Source of the DNA: F1-120-MAGs238 sp964484185
Lineage (GTDB): Bacteria; Planctomycetota; Phycisphaerae; Phycisphaerales; UBA1924
Assembly (NCBI GenBank): GCA_964484185.1
Contig: CAZAEQ010000002.1
Span: forward strand, 124,001 to 188,000
Direction: 5' to 3'
Length of the DNA stretch: 64,000 nt
Shown here: positions 18,263 to 26,338 of the stretch, piece by piece
How positions within the stretch are numbered: position 1 is the first letter of the stretch
How the letters are laid out: each line of letters begins with the position of its first letter
Translations under genes and position numbers: made by a program
Notes under the pieces: model-generated
Database searches by the model: none
Told to the model about the DNA's origin: nothing
The model's input: the letters and a program-made list of their open reading frames with translations, nothing else

Positions 18263-19239
18263 GCAATCTTCTCCATCATTTGCTCAAGTGCCTGCTCAAC
18301 CCGCTCATCCGCATTGTGTCGCAGCGAAAGATAGAGCGACAGGGGGTCAACAACAAACGACTCGCGATACGGTCTTGGCGCATAGCTCCATACCTCTACT
18401 TCGATCGCCTCCGCCTCCTGCATCGGTATGACCCTTACCGCCGCGTTCCGCTTCAAAGATACCCAGTCTTCGCGAGAAATCGCCAACACCGCGTTCGTCG
18501 GCTCAGCAATCATCGAGTAATGTGCCAATGCACTTTGACCAGCCTTTGGATACCGCACTACCGCCGGCGCATCCGCAATAAAATGTCGCGACTTCACAGG
18601 ATCACTCAAAACCTCCTGCGCTCGGCCCCAGAGTTCCCGCCGCGGCGAGATCAGCGAAAGCACCCGCTCCCGATTCTGAACTTTCGACTCCCCAAGCCCC
18701 GCCGCCTCTATCTCATCAAACGCACGACTCATCGTCATCGTCGAATACCCAAGCTCCCGTGCAAGTTCACCCACAATCAGCGGCCTGCTTTGCTCTCGCA
18801 ACAGCGCATGAATAAACACCGCCTGCGTCGCCGGTCGGAACATCGCCGTTCTGCGCTTCTGTTTAAGAAAGTGCTCCCGCAAATCAATCCCCAACTGCGG
18901 CAGATACATCTGATTTCCTGGCACCAGAAAAGGCACGCCCTGGTCGATCAATCGCATGCGGTTGTACGCTGCAACCTGATTTCGAACATAGATCGCTGGC
19001 CACTCGCATTTGGCTCTGATCTGACTTAGATGCTTGCGGATAGTGGTTGCCGATTCCTCACTCTCCGATTCATCAATCAAAATCAGAACTGGCTGACCCA
19101 GCACGGTCGTTCGAAAGAACTCATACCGCTCAGCAAGATAACTGGGAAGCGACTTTGCGCCATCCCAAGCTGACAACTCTGCCTCGATTCCCAAGGTGGT
19201 GCGAAGGTGATCCTCGATCTGTTTACGAAGGGGGGGCAT
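18256..19239 (-). CDS. Winged-helix DNA-binding protein (AbiEi-like antitoxin candidate)
   Basis: A 327-residue protein whose centre (about 135-195: ATQAVFIHALLREQSRPLIV, GELARELGYSTMTMSRAFDE) is a clear MarR/wHTH domain. The N-terminal 120 residues form an alpha/beta domain (PVLILIDESESEESATTIRK). The C-terminal 130 residues carry RNAAVRVIPMQEAEAIEVEV and DPLSLYLSL. The gene precedes and overlaps the NTase gene. A 23-base palindrome lies 25 bases upstream of the start and is a likely site for autoregulation. Unlike classical AbiEi the wHTH is central, so the antitoxin assignment rests on gene order. Confidence 0.75.
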   Translation of the reverse strand: MPPLRKQIEDHLRTTLGIEAELSAWDGAKSLPSYLAERYEFFRTTVLGQPVLILIDESESEESATTIRKHLSQIRAKCEWPAIYVRNQVAAYNRMRLIDQGVPFLVPGNQMYLPQLGIDLREHFLKQKRRTAMFRPATQAVFIHALLREQSRPLIVGELARELGYSTMTMSRAFDEIEAAGLGESKVQNRERVLSLISPRRELWGRAQEVLSDPVKSRHFIADAPAVVRYPKAGQSALAHYSMIAEPTNAVLAISREDWVSLKRNAAVRVIPMQEAEAIEVEVWSYAPRPYRESFVVDPLSLYLSLRHNADERVEQALEQMMEKIAW

Positions 19240-19264
19240 GATCTGTCTCTAACACGATTTTGCA

Positions 19265-19287
19265 CTATAACACTATCGATGTTATAG
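19265..19287. promoter_or_regulatory. Palindromic operator candidate for the wHTH/NTase pair
   Basis: CTATAACA (19265-19272) and TGTTATAG (19280-19287) form a perfect 8-bp inverted repeat with a 7-base spacer. It is AT-rich in GC-rich surroundings and ends 25 bases upstream of the wHTH gene start. The centre-to-centre distance of 15 bases does not sit exactly on one helix turn multiple, but a dimeric wHTH could bind. On the minus strand the TATAAC half could also be part of a -10 element. Confidence 0.6.
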
Positions 19288-19472
19288 AGCAACCACATGT
19301 GGCCATTTCTGAGAATCCACCAATCCCCGCAAAAATATTTCAATTTCGTACGGTATACGTCTTGACACCGTCCATTTATACCTTACACTACTAACTATGC
19401 ACCCAAACCCCATAGAAACAAACTCGCTCCAACTTAACCACTTCCCAAACCGGCGTTCCCACCCCAATAACG

Positions 19473-19501
19473 TGAGATTCTTACGACTCGTGAGAATCTC
19501 A
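19473..19501. repeat. 29-base near-perfect palindrome
   Basis: Arms TGAGATTCTTACGA and TCGTGAGAATCTCA around a single C, with one mismatch over 14 bp. It lies in the gene-free interval 19240-20078 and has no U-run, so it is more like a protein-binding site or a mobile-element end than a terminator. Confidence 0.75.
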
Positions 19502-19586
19502 GAATCCGCGGCCTCACTTCAACATCTTCTATCTACGTTGCGCCAGCAGCACAATCCCCTGTCCGTTCAAAACGCCGTCAGATTGC

Positions 19587-19627
19587 CAGGTTGCCATGGC
19601 AATGTGATCAAATTCCATGGCAACCTG
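19587..19627. repeat. 41-base interrupted palindrome
   Basis: CAGGTTGCCATGG and CCATGGCAACCTG are perfect 13-bp arms around 15 bases. The left arm overlaps a smaller self-palindrome, TTGCCATGGCAA (19591-19602). No gene is nearby on either side for more than 300 bases. Confidence 0.75.
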
Positions 19628-19676
19628 AACCCCGCACTCTCCCTGGCACCCTCAATTCCAGCCTAATAACAAAAGA

Positions 19677-19706
19677 TGCTCACATGCTCACCAGATAATG
19701 TGAGCA
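19677..19706. repeat. 30-base interrupted palindrome
   Basis: TGCTCACA (19677-19684) and TGTGAGCA (19699-19706) are perfect 8-bp arms around 14 bases that contain a further TGCTCA. It is the fourth inverted repeat between 19265 and 19706. Confidence 0.65.
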
Positions 19707-19849
19707 CCTCTCAAAAACTCAGCGCCTTTCATTCACCACCGACTCAATCACACCCGCCTCCAACTTTGCCACTCTCCCCCTAGACCCCTCTGCACCCTCT
19801 CCCCCTTCCCACCATCTAAGCACCACACCCTCTTCCCATACCCTCTTCT

Positions 19850-20068
19850 CCCTTTGCCCCTTTGCCCCTTTGCCCCTTTGCCCCTTTGCCCCTTTGCCCC
19901 TTTGCCCCTTTGNNNNNNNNNNNNNNNNNNNNNNNNNNNNNNNNNNNNNNNNNNNNNNNNNNNNNNNNNNNNNNNNNNNNNNNNNNNNNNNNNNNNNNNN
20001 NNNNNNNNNNNNGCCCCTTTGCCCCTTTGCCCCTTTGCCCCTTTGCCCCTTTGCCCCTTTGCCCCTTC
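19850..20068. repeat. CCCCTTTG tandem repeat containing an assembly gap
   Basis: Perfect copies of the 8-base unit CCCCTTTG run up to 19912 (about eight copies) and resume from 20013 (about seven copies). The 100 N between them (19913-20012) are a conventional gap, so the true repeat is longer than shown. Because 8 is not a multiple of 3, the array is open in all three plus-strand frames and creates spurious reading frames. It ends 10 bases before the uvrA start. Confidence 0.9.
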
Positions 20069-20078
20069 TCCGCAACCA

Positions 20079-23000
20079 ATGCCCCCCACCACCGCCACAT
20101 CCCCCGCTTCTTCCCCTAGTGCCAAGTCCCAAGTGCCTAGTGCCTCCGCGTCGTCCTCGACGCGGTATATCCGCGTCCGCGGCGCCCGCGAACACAATCT
20201 CAAAAACATCGATGTCGCCATCCCACGCGACCAGCTGGTCGTCATCACCGGCCTCTCCGGCTCCGGCAAATCCTCACTCGCCTTCGACACCATCTTCGCT
20301 GAGGGTCAGCGAAAATACATGGAGTCCCTCTCCGCCTACGCACGCCAGTTTCTCGATCAACTGAAAAAACCAGACGTCGACGAAGTCGAAGGCATCCCCC
20401 CCACCATCGCCATCGAACAACGCTCAACCAGCGGCAACCCACGCTCCACCGTTGCCACCACCACCGAAATTTGGGACTACCTCCGCCTCCTCTACGCGCG
20501 CTGCGGCACGCCTTACTCCTGGGCTCCCAAGAAAATCAAAAAAGACGGCACGATCCTCAGCCGCAGCGGCAACCCCATCACCGCCACCAGCAGCACGCAA
20601 ATCGTCGATCGCGTCATGAAATGGTCCGCCGGCTCGCGACTCATGGTCATGGCCCCCGTCATCCGCGGCCAAAAAGGATTCCATCGCGATGTGATGGAAG
20701 ACCTCTCTAAGCAAGGCTGGTCACGCGTTCGCGTCAATGGCACGATCCACGATCTCCGCGATGTGCTCAAAGATCCAAGCGAAAACCCGCTGAAACTCGG
20801 CCGCCATGAGAAACACTCGATCGATGCAGTCCTCGATCGACTCGTCATCGCTCCCGAAATCCGCCAGCGCCTCGCTGAATCAATCGAGTCCGCGCTCAAA
20901 CTCGGCAACGGCACCATCACCATCGCCGAACAAGTCGCCTTCGCCGATCCTGACAAACAGGAATCCTGGAAAGATCACGCCTTCAGCAACCGCTTCGCCG
21001 ATCCAGAGAATCCCGAATACGCGCTCGAAGAAGTGGCCCCCCGCCTCTTCTCCTTCAACTCCCCATTCGGCGCGTGTAAGAAGTGCGATGGTTTAGGCAA
21101 TCTTCTCGAATTCGATGAAGCACTCGTCATCCCCCACCACGACAAGCGCATGGATGAAGGCGCTGTCGCCGCCTGGAACAAAAACGGCCCCGTGCGTGCC
21201 TGGTTCAATCGCACGCTCCGCAAATTCTGCAAAGGCTTCGGCGCATCGTTCACTGAACCGATCAAGAAGCTCTCCCCCGAACAACTCCGCATCTTGCTTC
21301 ACGGCACAACACCCGCCGATGTCGCTAAATACAAGATGAAGTTCCAGGGCGTCATCCCTAACATCGCTGAGTGGTGGAAGACTACCGAGAACCCGAGCGT
21401 CAAAGAATTCCTGGGCTCCTTCCACTCCCAGAAACGCTGCGTCGAATGCAACGGTGATCGCCTCCGCATCGAAGCGCTGCACATTCAGCTCTCCAGCGCC
21501 CACAAAGCCGATGTTTCCCGCGCTCACAGCGGCTCGGTCATCGGCCGCCCGCGCGATGATGGCACGATGCTCAACATCGCCGAAATCGGCCGCCTCACCA
21601 TCACCGATGCCCTCGCCTACATCGAAAACCTCATCCTCTCCAAAGAGCACACCCAGATCGCCGAACCGATCCTCAAGGAAATCACCAACCGACTCCGCTT
21701 CCTCACCGGCGTCGGCCTCGAATATCTCTCGCTCGATCGCAAAACTGCAACGCTCTCTGGTGGCGAAGCTCAGCGCATCCGCCTCGCTTCTCAAGTTGGC
21801 TCCGGCCTCGTCGGCGCGTGCTACGTGCTTGATGAACCAACCATCGGCCTCCATCAGCGCGACAACACGCGGCTCATCCAGACACTCCGCCACCTCACCG
21901 ATATCGGCAACACTGTCCTCGTCGTTGAACACGATGAAGACATGATCCGTGCAGCCGATCACGTCGTCGATGTCGGCCCCGGTCCCGGCGTTCATGGTGG
22001 TCGCATCGTCGCCCAGGGCACAGTCCCCGAACTTTGCCAGGTCCCCGAATCACTCACCGGTCAGTACCTCTCCGGTGCGCGCCAGATCAACATCCCTGTC
22101 AGACGCCGCCAACTCAAGACTTCTCGCGCCATCACCATCAAAAACGCCCGCGAAAACAATCTCAAAGGCATCGACGTTTCCATCCCCGTCGGCGGCCTGG
22201 TCTGCATCACTGGCGTCTCCGGCTCCGGCAAATCCACGCTCATCAACGACATTCTTCTCCGCGTCGCCCGCAACGATCTACTCGGCACGCGCGACAAGCC
22301 AGGCGCACACGACAAGATCACGGGCCTCAAGCACATCGACCGCATCATCGAAGTCGATCAATCGCCCATCGGCCGCACACCTCGCTCAAACCCCGCCACC
22401 TACGTCGAAATCTTCGGAGACATCAGAAACATCTACACCCAGACCAAAGAATCCAAAATCCGCGGCTATGAACCCGGCAGATTCTCTTTCAACGTCTCCA
22501 GCAAAAACGGTGGCGGGCGCTGCGAAGCGTGCGAAGGCCAGGGCCTCAAGAAAATCGAAATGCACTTCCTGCCCGATGTCTACGTCACATGCGAAGTCTG
22601 CGATGGCAAACGCTACAACCGCGAAACTCTCGAAATCCAATTCCGCGGCAAGTCCATCGCCGATGTCCTCGACATGACTATCGAGACCGCTTGCACATTC
22701 TTCGAAAATCACCCCAAGATCCACCGCATCGTCAAATGCCTCCACGATGTCGGCCTCGATTACATCAAACTCGGCCAGCCTTCAACCCAGCTTTCCGGTG
22801 GCGAAGCCCAGCGCGTCAAACTCGCGACCGAACTCGGCAAATCCGGCGGCCCATCCCCAATGCCACGCCGCCGCCCCAGCGATGCTGAAGTGATCGAAGA
22901 ACCCCGCGTTGTCTTAGACGACGAAGCAGAAGAAAAGAAGCCCGCCGAGAAATTCAAATCCATCCGCGCTGGCACAAGCTCATCCACACTCTACATCCTC

Positions 23001-23258
23001 GATGAACCAACCACAGGCTTGCACTTCGAAGACATCAACCGCCTCTGCACAGTCCTCGATCGCCTCGCTGATGGGGGCAACACCCTCGTCGTCATCGAAC
23101 ACAACCTCGATGTCATCAAACGCGCCGACTGGATCATCGACCTCGGCCCCGAAGGCGGCGACAAAGGCGGCACAGTCATAGCCCAAGGCCCCCCCGAAGA
23201 AATCGTAAAAGTAAAAGCCAGCCACACCGGCAAATACCTCAAACACATGCTGGCTTAA
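20079..23258 (+). CDS. uvrA: Excinuclease ABC subunit A
   Basis: UvrA is the damage-sensing ATPase of nucleotide excision repair and loads UvrB on lesions. The start is placed at 20079 because upstream in-frame codons lie in the tandem repeat; conserved sequence begins only at RYIRVRGAREHNLKNIDVAI. Walker A motifs GLSGSGKSS (about 58-66) and GVSGSGKST (about 712-720), zinc modules CKKC...CVEC and CEAC...CEVC, and two LSGGEAQR signatures are present. An insertion of about 45 charged residues (about 921-965, PMPRRRPSDAEVIEEPRVVL and onward) separates the second signature from TLYILDEPTTGLHFED. The first 25 residues overlap a dispersed repeat. There is no clear ribosome site. A terminator follows. 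Confidence 0.95.
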   Translation: MPPTTATSPASSPSAKSQVPSASASSSTRYIRVRGAREHNLKNIDVAIPRDQLVVITGLSGSGKSSLAFDTIFAEGQRKYMESLSAYARQFLDQLKKPDVDEVEGIPPTIAIEQRSTSGNPRSTVATTTEIWDYLRLLYARCGTPYSWAPKKIKKDGTILSRSGNPITATSSTQIVDRVMKWSAGSRLMVMAPVIRGQKGFHRDVMEDLSKQGWSRVRVNGTIHDLRDVLKDPSENPLKLGRHEKHSIDAVLDRLVIAPEIRQRLAESIESALKLGNGTITIAEQVAFADPDKQESWKDHAFSNRFADPENPEYALEEVAPRLFSFNSPFGACKKCDGLGNLLEFDEALVIPHHDKRMDEGAVAAWNKNGPVRAWFNRTLRKFCKGFGASFTEPIKKLSPEQLRILLHGTTPADVAKYKMKFQGVIPNIAEWWKTTENPSVKEFLGSFHSQKRCVECNGDRLRIEALHIQLSSAHKADVSRAHSGSVIGRPRDDGTMLNIAEIGRLTITDALAYIENLILSKEHTQIAEPILKEITNRLRFLTGVGLEYLSLDRKTATLSGGEAQRIRLASQVGSGLVGACYVLDEPTIGLHQRDNTRLIQTLRHLTDIGNTVLVVEHDEDMIRAADHVVDVGPGPGVHGGRIVAQGTVPELCQVPESLTGQYLSGARQINIPVRRRQLKTSRAITIKNARENNLKGIDVSIPVGGLVCITGVSGSGKSTLINDILLRVARNDLLGTRDKPGAHDKITGLKHIDRIIEVDQSPIGRTPRSNPATYVEIFGDIRNIYTQTKESKIRGYEPGRFSFNVSSKNGGGRCEACEGQGLKKIEMHFLPDVYVTCEVCDGKRYNRETLEIQFRGKSIADVLDMTIETACTFFENHPKIHRIVKCLHDVGLDYIKLGQPSTQLSGGEAQRVKLATELGKSGGPSPMPRRRPSDAEVIEEPRVVLDDEAEEKKPAEKFKSIRAGTSSSTLYILDEPTTGLHFEDINRLCTVLDRLADGGNTLVVIEHNLDVIKRADWIIDLGPEGGDKGGTVIAQGPPEEIVKVKASHTGKYLKHMLA
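20115..20145. repeat. CTAGTGCC dispersed repeat inside the uvrA 5' end
   Basis: CCTAGTGCCAAGTCCCAAGT followed by GCCTAGTGCC makes two inverted/direct GTGCC-type units. A related copy lies at 35269-35299 in the opposite orientation in non-coding sequence. Here the repeat encodes part of the poorly conserved UvrA N-terminus (SPSAKSQVPSA). Confidence 0.6.
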
Positions 23259-23318
23259 AGCGGGGGCCGAATTCGCCCGAAATACCTTTGCCCCGCTGCA
23301 AAGACGAGAGAAGCTACT

Positions 23319-23342
23319 GAACCCCGGTGAAAACCGGGGTTC
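23319..23342 (+). terminator. Rho-independent terminator of uvrA
   Basis: GAACCCCGGT and ACCGGGGTTC form a 10-bp stem closed by a GAAA tetraloop, followed by TTTGCTTT. It lies about 60 bases after the uvrA stop. Confidence 0.85.
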
Positions 23343-23406
23343 TTTGCTTTAAAACGCCCCTGACCCGGTGTTTCCACCAGTTTTCTTTCTATTTGTGAAA
23401 CCAGAC

Positions 23407-23435
23407 TTGAATAATCCGAAAGAAACTTGTATATT
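23407..23435 (+). promoter_or_regulatory. Sigma70-type promoter for the DUF2089 operon
   Basis: TTGAAT (23407-23412) and TATATT (23430-23435) are separated by exactly 17 bases, with an AT-rich flank. The expected transcript start near 23442 gives a leader of about 22 bases to the ATG at 23464. Confidence 0.75.
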
Positions 23436-23463
23436 CCGCAAGTCACCTTTCGAATTGTTTAAC

Positions 23464-23799
23464 ATGAACACCCACCACCTCTCAAAGCTCAGCAACGAAG
23501 ACCTCGACCTGATCTCAGACTTGGTCCTGGCGTCCGGATCCCTCAAAGACCTGGCCGAGGTCTACAGCGTCAGCTACCCCACCATCCGACTGCGTCTGGA
23601 CAAAGTCATCGAACGCCTGCGCCAAGTCCGCGAAAGCAAGGTCCCCGACAAACTCACTCTCTTGCTCGCCCAGCTCGTAGAACGCGGCGAGCTCAGTGCA
23701 AATTCCGCCCGCTCAATCCGCGAAACCGCACGCGATCTCGAGAAGTTTTCCCAGAATCACAAGGAGATTTCCAATGACAATGGCAATGCAGGCAACTGA
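23464..23799 (+). CDS. DUF2089-family helix-turn-helix regulator
   Basis: A 111-residue protein. Residues 8-60 (LSNEDLDLISDLVLASGSLK, DLAEVYSVSYPTIRLRLDKV) match the DUF2089 HTH, which resembles sigma region 4 DNA-binding helices. The rest is helical and charged. It is preceded by a good promoter and lacks a strong ribosome site. Its last 26 bases overlap the next gene, so the regulator and the small membrane protein are coupled. DUF2089 proteins are often encoded beside small membrane proteins; the target is unknown. Confidence 0.85.
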   Translation: MNTHHLSKLSNEDLDLISDLVLASGSLKDLAEVYSVSYPTIRLRLDKVIERLRQVRESKVPDKLTLLLAQLVERGELSANSARSIRETARDLEKFSQNHKEISNDNGNAGN

Positions 23800-24145
23800 A
23801 TGGTGGAGCCAATCCTTCGGGACCTACCTGGGCGCATTCGGCGGCGCAGGAATCGGAGTCATCGGCGGCACACTCGGCGCGGCCATGGGTTTCCTCGCTC
23901 CCAAGGGAAAGTGCAAGACCTTGATTCTCTCAACCATGGGTCTGGTGATCGCCGCCTCCGCGGTCCTGCTCGTCACCGGAATCATCGCGATTATCGTCGG
24001 CCAACCCCGCCACGTGTGGTATGGTCCGATGTTGATCGGATTCATCGGCACGATTGTTCTGGGCTCGCTCTTCCCGATGGTCCTCATGCGCTACCGGCAG
24101 GCAGAAGCAAGACGAATGGATGCCGAGACATTCAAGCGGAGTTGA
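23774..24145 (+). CDS. Small membrane protein, partner of the DUF2089 regulator
   Basis: 123 residues. The start at 23774 has a strong AAGGAG seven bases upstream, inside the preceding gene. Three hydrophobic segments are visible: a glycine-rich one (AFGGAGIGVIGGTLGAAMGF), LILSTMGLVIAASAVLLVTG and MLIGFIGTIVLGSLFPMVLM. The C-terminus is charged (RYRQAEARRMDAETFKRS). No enzymatic motif. It may act as a membrane sensor or regulator of its overlapping HTH partner (inference). Confidence 0.8.
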   Translation: MTMAMQATEWWSQSFGTYLGAFGGAGIGVIGGTLGAAMGFLAPKGKCKTLILSTMGLVIAASAVLLVTGIIAIIVGQPRHVWYGPMLIGFIGTIVLGSLFPMVLMRYRQAEARRMDAETFKRS

Positions 24146-24184
24146 TACAAGACTTTGAGCATCGAGGCCGCAACGATTGGCCCC

Positions 24185-25318
24185 ATGCTCTTATTTCTAC
24201 AAAATGACCTCGGCAACAAAACCGTCAATGCACTCGCCAACGTTGTCGAAAGCACGTTCCTTTGCCAAACTCCAGTTGAATGGATCGTGTTTGGAACCGC
24301 GTGGTTCGCAATGGTCGGGGTCTTCGTACTCCTCCGAGCTTTTGTCGCGGCCCGCCTGAAAAAAATCGCTGCTCATACTACAACGCGCTTTGACGATGTT
24401 CTGGTAAAGATCATCGAAGATCAACGCACATGGCTCTACTTCTTCATCTTCCTGTATGTCGCTTCGCTGACTCTGACAGTCGATCCCAAGGCGATTCCAC
24501 CCGGAACCGAGAATCGCCTCAATACGCTTCTGAATATTCTGAGCACACTCAGATACGTTGCAATAGTCGCCGCCGCGATTCAACTCTTTCTTTCCAGTCG
24601 CCTGGTCGTTGATTTCGGACTTGAACAACTCCTCGACAAAACCAAATCTTCCGACGGCAAGCCCGATCCCAGCATCCGCGGCAGCCTTGTCGTCCTCCGC
24701 TTCGTCGTCATGCTGGTAATTGCGACCGGGGTCTGTCTCCTCGCCCTAGAAAACTTCGGCGTCAAAGTCGGCCCGATGATCACTGGCCTTGGAATCGGCG
24801 GCATCGCGATCGCCCTGGCTATTCAGAAGGTCCTCGGAGACTTGCTGGCCTCAGTCTCCATTCTCATGGATAAACCGTTTGTGGTTGGCGACTATGTGAC
24901 CATCGGAGATAAGAACGGCACGGTCGAAGTCATCGGCCTCAAGACCACCCGCCTGCGCGCCCCCACTGGCGAACAGCTGATCTTCGGCAATTCTGACATT
25001 CTCAATTCCCGCATCCACAACTACCAGCGCCTGGAAGAGCGGCGTGTCACGATGACACTCAACGTCATGAGTTCCGTCCCGCCTGAAAAACTCCGAGAAA
25101 TTCCCGGGATTGTGAAGGCCGTCATCGAATCTGAGGAACAGGTGCGTTTCGATCGGTGTCACTTCAAGGGGATGAGCGAGCGGTCGTACATATATGAAGT
25201 CTCATACCTGATCCTCAGCAGCGACTATCTCACCTACATGAATTCGCAGGAACGAGTCTATCTGGGAATCCTGGAGGCCTTCGCCCGCCACGAGATTCGC
25301 CTGTATTTCATCCCGTAG
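24185..25318 (+). CDS. MscS-family mechanosensitive ion channel
   Basis: A small-conductance mechanosensitive channel-type protein that should open under membrane tension to release solutes. Four hydrophobic segments precede the conserved pore helix and beta domain: ITGLGIGGIAIALAIQKVLG, DLLASVSILMDKPFVVGDYV, then GTVEVIGLKTTRLRAPTGEQ and IFGNSDILNSRIHNY, all characteristic of MscS. The first ATG is at 24185; an in-frame TTG at 24155 would add ten residues. Neither has a strong ribosome site. It follows the small membrane protein by about 40 bases and may share its transcript. Confidence 0.9.
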   Translation: MLLFLQNDLGNKTVNALANVVESTFLCQTPVEWIVFGTAWFAMVGVFVLLRAFVAARLKKIAAHTTTRFDDVLVKIIEDQRTWLYFFIFLYVASLTLTVDPKAIPPGTENRLNTLLNILSTLRYVAIVAAAIQLFLSSRLVVDFGLEQLLDKTKSSDGKPDPSIRGSLVVLRFVVMLVIATGVCLLALENFGVKVGPMITGLGIGGIAIALAIQKVLGDLLASVSILMDKPFVVGDYVTIGDKNGTVEVIGLKTTRLRAPTGEQLIFGNSDILNSRIHNYQRLEERRVTMTLNVMSSVPPEKLREIPGIVKAVIESEEQVRFDRCHFKGMSERSYIYEVSYLILSSDYLTYMNSQERVYLGILEAFARHEIRLYFIP

Positions 25319-25398
25319 GGCTCAAGACAGACAATTTTGCTGGTATGCTCTGATTCGCGAACCAATCCTGGCTCCGCGCATTTCATTGGGTACCCAGC

Positions 25399-25947
25399 GT
25401 GAATGACGGCCCGTCTGACAAAAGCGATCAGGAACTGCTCAGCGCGTACGCGCGCGGAGATCGTTCTGCATTGGGCATCCTCTATCAGCGCCACAAACTC
25501 TTCTGCTATCGCATCGCCGCTCGGCACGCCAAAGACGATGCCAGAGCGATGGACCTGGTGCAGGATGCATTTATTTATCTAGTCCAGAACGCTGGGAAAA
25601 TCACTCTCCGCAGCAAACTCACCACACTTCTCTACCCAGTGATTCTCAACGCCGCCCGCTCGCGCTTTCGCAAAGACAAGCTGCTGGTCTTTGGCGATCA
25701 ACCTGAAACTCCGGACACCGATCCCCCAATACGACCGGCTACCGAGATGGAACCGGCTCTGCTCGCGGCAGTACAAGGTCTGCAGCCAGACTTCCAGGAA
25801 GTGCTGCTGATGCGCATCGTCGATGAGATGTCCGTCGATGAAGTCGCCCAGGCACTTTCCATTCCAGCCGGCACAGTCAAAAGCCGCCTTCACACCGCTC
25901 TCTCGCAACTCCGCGGCAACCCACAGATTTCTCATTTGCTCGACTAA
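25399..25947 (+). CDS. ECF-type RNA polymerase sigma factor
   Basis: A 182-residue sigma70-family factor with only regions 2 and 4. Region 2 spans about residues 13-80 (LLSAYARGDRSALGILYQRH, AMDLVQDAFIYLVQNAGKI). Region 4 spans about 115-172 (LQPDFQEVLLMRIVDEMSVD, EVAQALSIPAGTVKSRLHTA). The start is GTG at 25399 because no better codon precedes region 2. It heads a four-gene run with the putative anti-sigma factor, cohesin-like and VIT/VWA genes; it probably drives that operon. A TGGTATGCT element near 25341 could be its promoter. Confidence 0.92.
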   Translation: MNDGPSDKSDQELLSAYARGDRSALGILYQRHKLFCYRIAARHAKDDARAMDLVQDAFIYLVQNAGKITLRSKLTTLLYPVILNAARSRFRKDKLLVFGDQPETPDTDPPIRPATEMEPALLAAVQGLQPDFQEVLLMRIVDEMSVDEVAQALSIPAGTVKSRLHTALSQLRGNPQISHLLD

Positions 25948-25993
25948 TTCATCGAACCAACTTGCGCCCTCGCGCACTCAATAGAGACAGCCT

Positions 25994-26338
25994 ATGGATA
26001 TTGAACCCAACATCCCCGCCCCGCTCGCCGAGAAGCTCAAAGCCGGCTTTGCACATCAGCCGCCCGCGGAACTGGAGTCATACGTCCTTGATGTTGCTCA
26101 TTCATTCAAGGCTCCACGCGTATGGTGGCGTTCCAAATGGGCCGCGGTGGCCGCGATTCTGATCGTCGCCGCAAGCATTCCTCTCACACTCAACCTGACC
26201 GCAAAGCAGCCGACCGTACTCGATGCCTTCGCCGCGGCCCGCGCCATGCGCGGCGGCGACAAGAGCATTTCACAGGCCGATGTTGATTCACTGCTTGCAG
26301 CTGCGGTCAAACTCCCCCGAAAGCGCGGTGGACTATGA
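25994..26338 (+). CDS. Putative membrane-anchored anti-sigma factor
   Basis: A 114-residue protein 46 bases after the ECF sigma gene. The first 45 residues are cytoplasmic-looking and acidic/amphipathic. One membrane segment follows (WAAVAAILIVAASIPLTLNL, about 49-68) and then a short helical tail. This is the layout of small anti-sigma factors, but no ZAS zinc motif is present and the assignment rests on position and topology. Its stop overlaps the next start (ATGA). Confidence 0.6.
   Translation: MDIEPNIPAPLAEKLKAGFAHQPPAELESYVLDVAHSFKAPRVWWRSKWAAVAAILIVAASIPLTLNLTAKQPTVLDAFAAARAMRGGDKSISQADVDSLLAAAVKLPRKRGGL

Noticed and set aside
19397..19666. Possible 89-residue plus-strand protein downstream of a TTGACA-type promoter
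   Set aside because: No ribosome site, low-complexity basic composition, and the frame runs through two perfect palindromes; more likely non-coding.
19850..20068. CRISPR-like array
   Set aside because: The unit is a perfect 8-bp tandem repeat with no spacers and no cas genes nearby.
19854..20078. Upstream extension of uvrA through the CCCCTTTG array
   Set aside because: The 8-bp repeat is open in every frame, the stretch contains 100 N, and UvrA homology starts only after 20150.
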